From NCBI GenBank assembly GCA_903912435.1, contig CAIWHI010000387.1:1-7968 (forward strand): a stretch of 7,968 nucleotides of DNA, written 5' to 3'. This document shows, one piece after another, positions 6,840-7,968 of the stretch. The translations under genes and the position numbers were made by a program. The notes below the pieces were generated by a model. It did not search any database. It worked only from the letters and a program-made list of their open reading frames with translations, and was not told the DNA's origin. The DNA is from an uncultured Bacteroidota bacterium (lineage in GTDB: Bacteria; Bacteroidota; Bacteroidia; Chitinophagales; Chitinophagaceae). Each line of letters opens with the position of its first letter. Positions within the stretch are counted from its first letter, which is position 1.

Positions 6840-7604
6840 TTATATTATCCTCCTTACATCAAAATAATACCTCCTCACTTCTTTCGATATATTTTCCGGT
6901 TTTTTATCAGCAGGAAAAATGATTAGTTTTTGATGTTTTTGGGGTTTTAAGGGTTTCGCAGTTAGTTGGTAATATTTGGCAGGGTCATCAAAGTATTGAG
7001 CTTGATACACCACTCCACCTTTTACATTTTCACCTGGTTTTAGGGTGAACGTGGTATCCCCCATATTATTACGATGGGCATTTACATTTACAGTGAACTT
7101 AGTGGTATTCAATATCCAGAATTCAGAACTATAGATGGAAGCACAGTCTGCTGGTTTAGGCTTTTCCTTGGTTTCTACTTTTTGCTCCTGATGCTTGAGT
7201 ATTGTTGTAGAAGGTCTATCATCATAGCTGTCTTCATAAAAGGCCGTTTGTTGACCATCCTCCGAAAATTCAGTTGAAGAGCGATACCATTGTATTCCTG
7301 CATCAGGGGCATCACTCCATTTCGCTTTTTTTACTGCACCCGAAGGGTAGTATTCAAATTCCACACTACTATGTCCTGCTATTCGCCTGAGGTTCTTTTC
7401 ATAAATGAGGGTATGCTGCTTATTATAGGCACTGGCTTTACCCCAATTTTTGTCTTTGTCATAGCACTCTGAACTTGCTATACCTCCTTTTTTGAAATAA
7501 TGGTAGGTGCATAAAGTGTATTCTTTGCCTTGTGAATAAGCAGAAGTAAAATTGCCCAATAAACAAAAGATAAGAATGGAGGTTTTAAAATGCTGTGCAC
7601 CCAT
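6840..7604 (-). CDS. Secreted or periplasmic protein with YwqK/MORN-like repeats and unassigned C-terminal domain
   Basis: With the ATG at 7604 this encodes 254 residues. Residues 1-25 are a signal peptide (hydrophobic core ILIFCLLG, then SAYSQ with cleavage around Ser24/Gln25). The frame could be extended five codons to a TTG at 7619, but this adds nothing to the signal peptide and no ATG lies there. The N-terminal half has degenerate repeats of the YwqK/MORN-variant type, with aromatic-Gly and Asp-Gly turns: TYHYFKKGGIASSECYD, FEYYPSGAVKKAKWSD, and STEFSEDGQQTAFYED. A charged linker with several Lys and Glu (about 139-154) leads to a beta-rich C-terminal half (WILNTTKFTVNVNA, TLKPGENVKGGVVYQ) and a basic tail ending in RRYYFDVRRII, for which I recognise no family. 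It faces the efflux operon tail to tail, so a shared role is not implied. Function unknown; a surface or periplasmic structural role is possible. Confidence 0.8.
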   Translation of the reverse strand: MGAQHFKTSILIFCLLGNFTSAYSQGKEYTLCTYHYFKKGGIASSECYDKDKNWGKASAYNKQHTLIYEKNLRRIAGHSSVEFEYYPSGAVKKAKWSDAPDAGIQWYRSSTEFSEDGQQTAFYEDSYDDRPSTTILKHQEQKVETKEKPKPADCASIYSSEFWILNTTKFTVNVNAHRNNMGDTTFTLKPGENVKGGVVYQAQYFDDPAKYYQLTAKPLKPQKHQKLIIFPADKKPENISKEVRRYYFDVRRII

Positions 7605-7681
7605 AATGCTATTTTTCAATAAAGTAACAACATGTAGTTTTAATGTGATGTTATAGTTTGCTTAATTGGAGCCGAAGTTTT

Positions 7682-7714
7682 CAATATTACCGTAGGGTTA
7701 AATTCATCCCCAAA
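7682..7714 (-). promoter_or_regulatory. Candidate promoter of the secreted-protein gene
   Basis: On the - strand, TTTG (7714-7711) is followed after 21 bases by TAATATTG (7689-7682), one mismatch from TAnnTTTG. The spacing is within the normal Bacteroidota range. It would start transcription near 7676 and leave a leader of about 70 bases before the ATG at 7604. The region is AT-rich, so a chance match is possible. Confidence 0.4.
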
Positions 7715-7730
7715 CCCTAATCCCAATAAC

Positions 7731-7793
7731 ATGAAATTCTGTATTGTGTTTACCTTAACAATAATTAGTCTACTTTTAATAGGTTATTTATAG
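7731..7793 (+). other. Tiny signal-peptide-like ORF (20 codons), possibly a gene remnant
   Basis: An ATG at 7731 with an A-rich leader (CCCAATAAC) opens 20 codons ending in TAG at 7791-7793. The predicted peptide starts Met-Lys-Phe-Cys and is otherwise almost entirely hydrophobic (IVFTLTIISLLLIGYL), like a bare signal peptide or single membrane helix. Reading past the TAG gives another 21 codons before TGA, without recognisable content. It may be the stump of a degraded exported-protein gene, a real small membrane peptide, or chance in T-rich DNA. The hairpin at 7824-7850 lies 30 bases downstream on the same strand. Confidence 0.2.
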
Positions 7794-7823
7794 ACACTTA
7801 GCGAATTATTGCTTCTTTCTTTT

Positions 7824-7850
7824 CCACAAAAGTCATCTTGTGGGGTTTTT
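7824..7850 (+). terminator. Candidate weak Rho-independent terminator
   Basis: CCACAA (7824-7829) pairs with TTGTGG (7838-7843) around an 8-base loop, with a possible extra T-G pair at 7823/7844, followed by GG and TTTTT (7846-7850). The T-run is on the + strand only. The only thing it could terminate within view is the tiny ORF at 7731-7793 or a short transcript from this region. The six-pair stem is short. Confidence 0.4.
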
Positions 7851-7903
7851 ATACTCTGATTTTCCGCATTTTTCTATTCTTTATTTTTCATTAAAATCCG
7901 GAA

Positions 7904-7968
7904 ATGGTTATTCTTATTTTTTTCATTGCCTTATGGTATTCGTCACTTTTTTGCCAAACATTTTTCCA
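7904..7968 (+). CDS. Possible 5' end of a secreted-protein gene, cut by the window edge
   Basis: From the ATG at 7904 the frame stays open to the edge, 21 complete codons. The peptide begins MVILIFFIALWYS, is strongly hydrophobic, then reads SLFCQTF, which resembles a Bacteroidota signal peptide cleaved after Cys-Gln. An in-frame TAA at 7892-7894 leaves no earlier start. Against it: there is no positively charged residue ahead of the hydrophobic core, no good TAnnTTTG element lies upstream, and T-rich DNA easily produces hydrophobic codons by chance. No family can be assigned. Confidence 0.35.
   Translation, partial: MVILIFFIALWYSSLFCQTFF

Larger units (their letters stand above)
7605..7903. 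other. AT-rich intergenic region
   Basis: This stretch separates the secreted-protein gene from whatever lies off the right edge. It contains the - strand promoter candidate, a tiny + strand ORF and a + strand hairpin with a T-run, each listed separately. I see no long ORF, tRNA-like fold, tandem repeat or transposon end in it. Confidence 0.6.

Noticed and set aside
7074..7472. + strand ORFs of 67 and 60 codons
   Set aside because: They are antisense to the exported-protein gene, which has a signal peptide and repeat motifs; the + strand peptides are compositionally odd.
6840..7604. Reading the exported protein as a toxin-antitoxin member because of its YwqK resemblance
   Set aside because: The YwqK label refers to a repeat type. 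There is no adjacent partner gene, and the protein has an export signal, so a toxin-antitoxin role is unsupported.
7891..7968. - strand frame open from the right edge for 25 codons to TAA at 7891-7893
   Set aside because: Twenty-five open codons in AT-rich DNA is not significant and the peptide (ending KKIRITISGF) matches nothing known. It competes with the + strand frame at 7904 and cannot be settled inside this window.

Overview
The window looks like Bacteroidota chromosome, roughly 40% GC by eye. The evidence is a perfect TAnnTTTG promoter element ahead of the first gene, start codons without Shine-Dalgarno sequences and with A-rich leaders, signal peptides ending in Ala-Gln or Ser-Gln, and the family make-up of the efflux genes. 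I cannot resolve genus from the sequence.

Layout. Positions 1-206 hold the end of something off-window (overlapping small inverted repeats at 12-34 and a T-rich stretch), then a promoter and a long inverted repeat directly ahead of the first gene. Positions 207-6758 are one co-directional operon on the + strand: a TetR/AcrR-type regulator (207-833), a TolC-type outer-membrane channel (830-2176, overlapping the regulator by 4 bases), a lipoprotein periplasmic adaptor (2231-3331) and an RND inner-membrane permease (3369-6758). A strong hairpin terminator at 6779-6823 closes it. Neither internal gap (54 and 37 bases) contains a terminator or a convincing promoter.

The four products form a complete tripartite pump with its own regulator. 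The permease would take substrate from the periplasm or inner membrane using the proton gradient, the adaptor would bridge to the channel, and the channel would open to the outside. The regulator is first in the transcript, and the inverted repeat at 145-172 lies across its promoter, so the simplest model is autorepression of the whole operon relieved by a ligand. The substrate cannot be read from the sequence.

Positions 6840-7604 on the - strand encode a secreted or periplasmic protein with degenerate YwqK/MORN-like repeats in its N-terminal half and an unassigned beta-rich C-terminal half. It converges on the operon and has its own candidate promoter at 7682-7714. Positions 7605-7968 are AT-rich, with no recognisable long gene. 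They hold that promoter, a 20-codon signal-peptide-like ORF (7731-7793), a small hairpin with a T-run (7824-7850), and possibly the 5' end of a secreted-protein gene running off the right edge (7904-7968).

I see no CRISPR array, tRNA, rRNA, transposase or integrase. The window is mainly a well-understood efflux operon. The points worth a second look are the operator, the extra membrane helices and the Lys-to-Arg relay change in the permease, and the orphan secreted protein. I found no convincing undescribed system.
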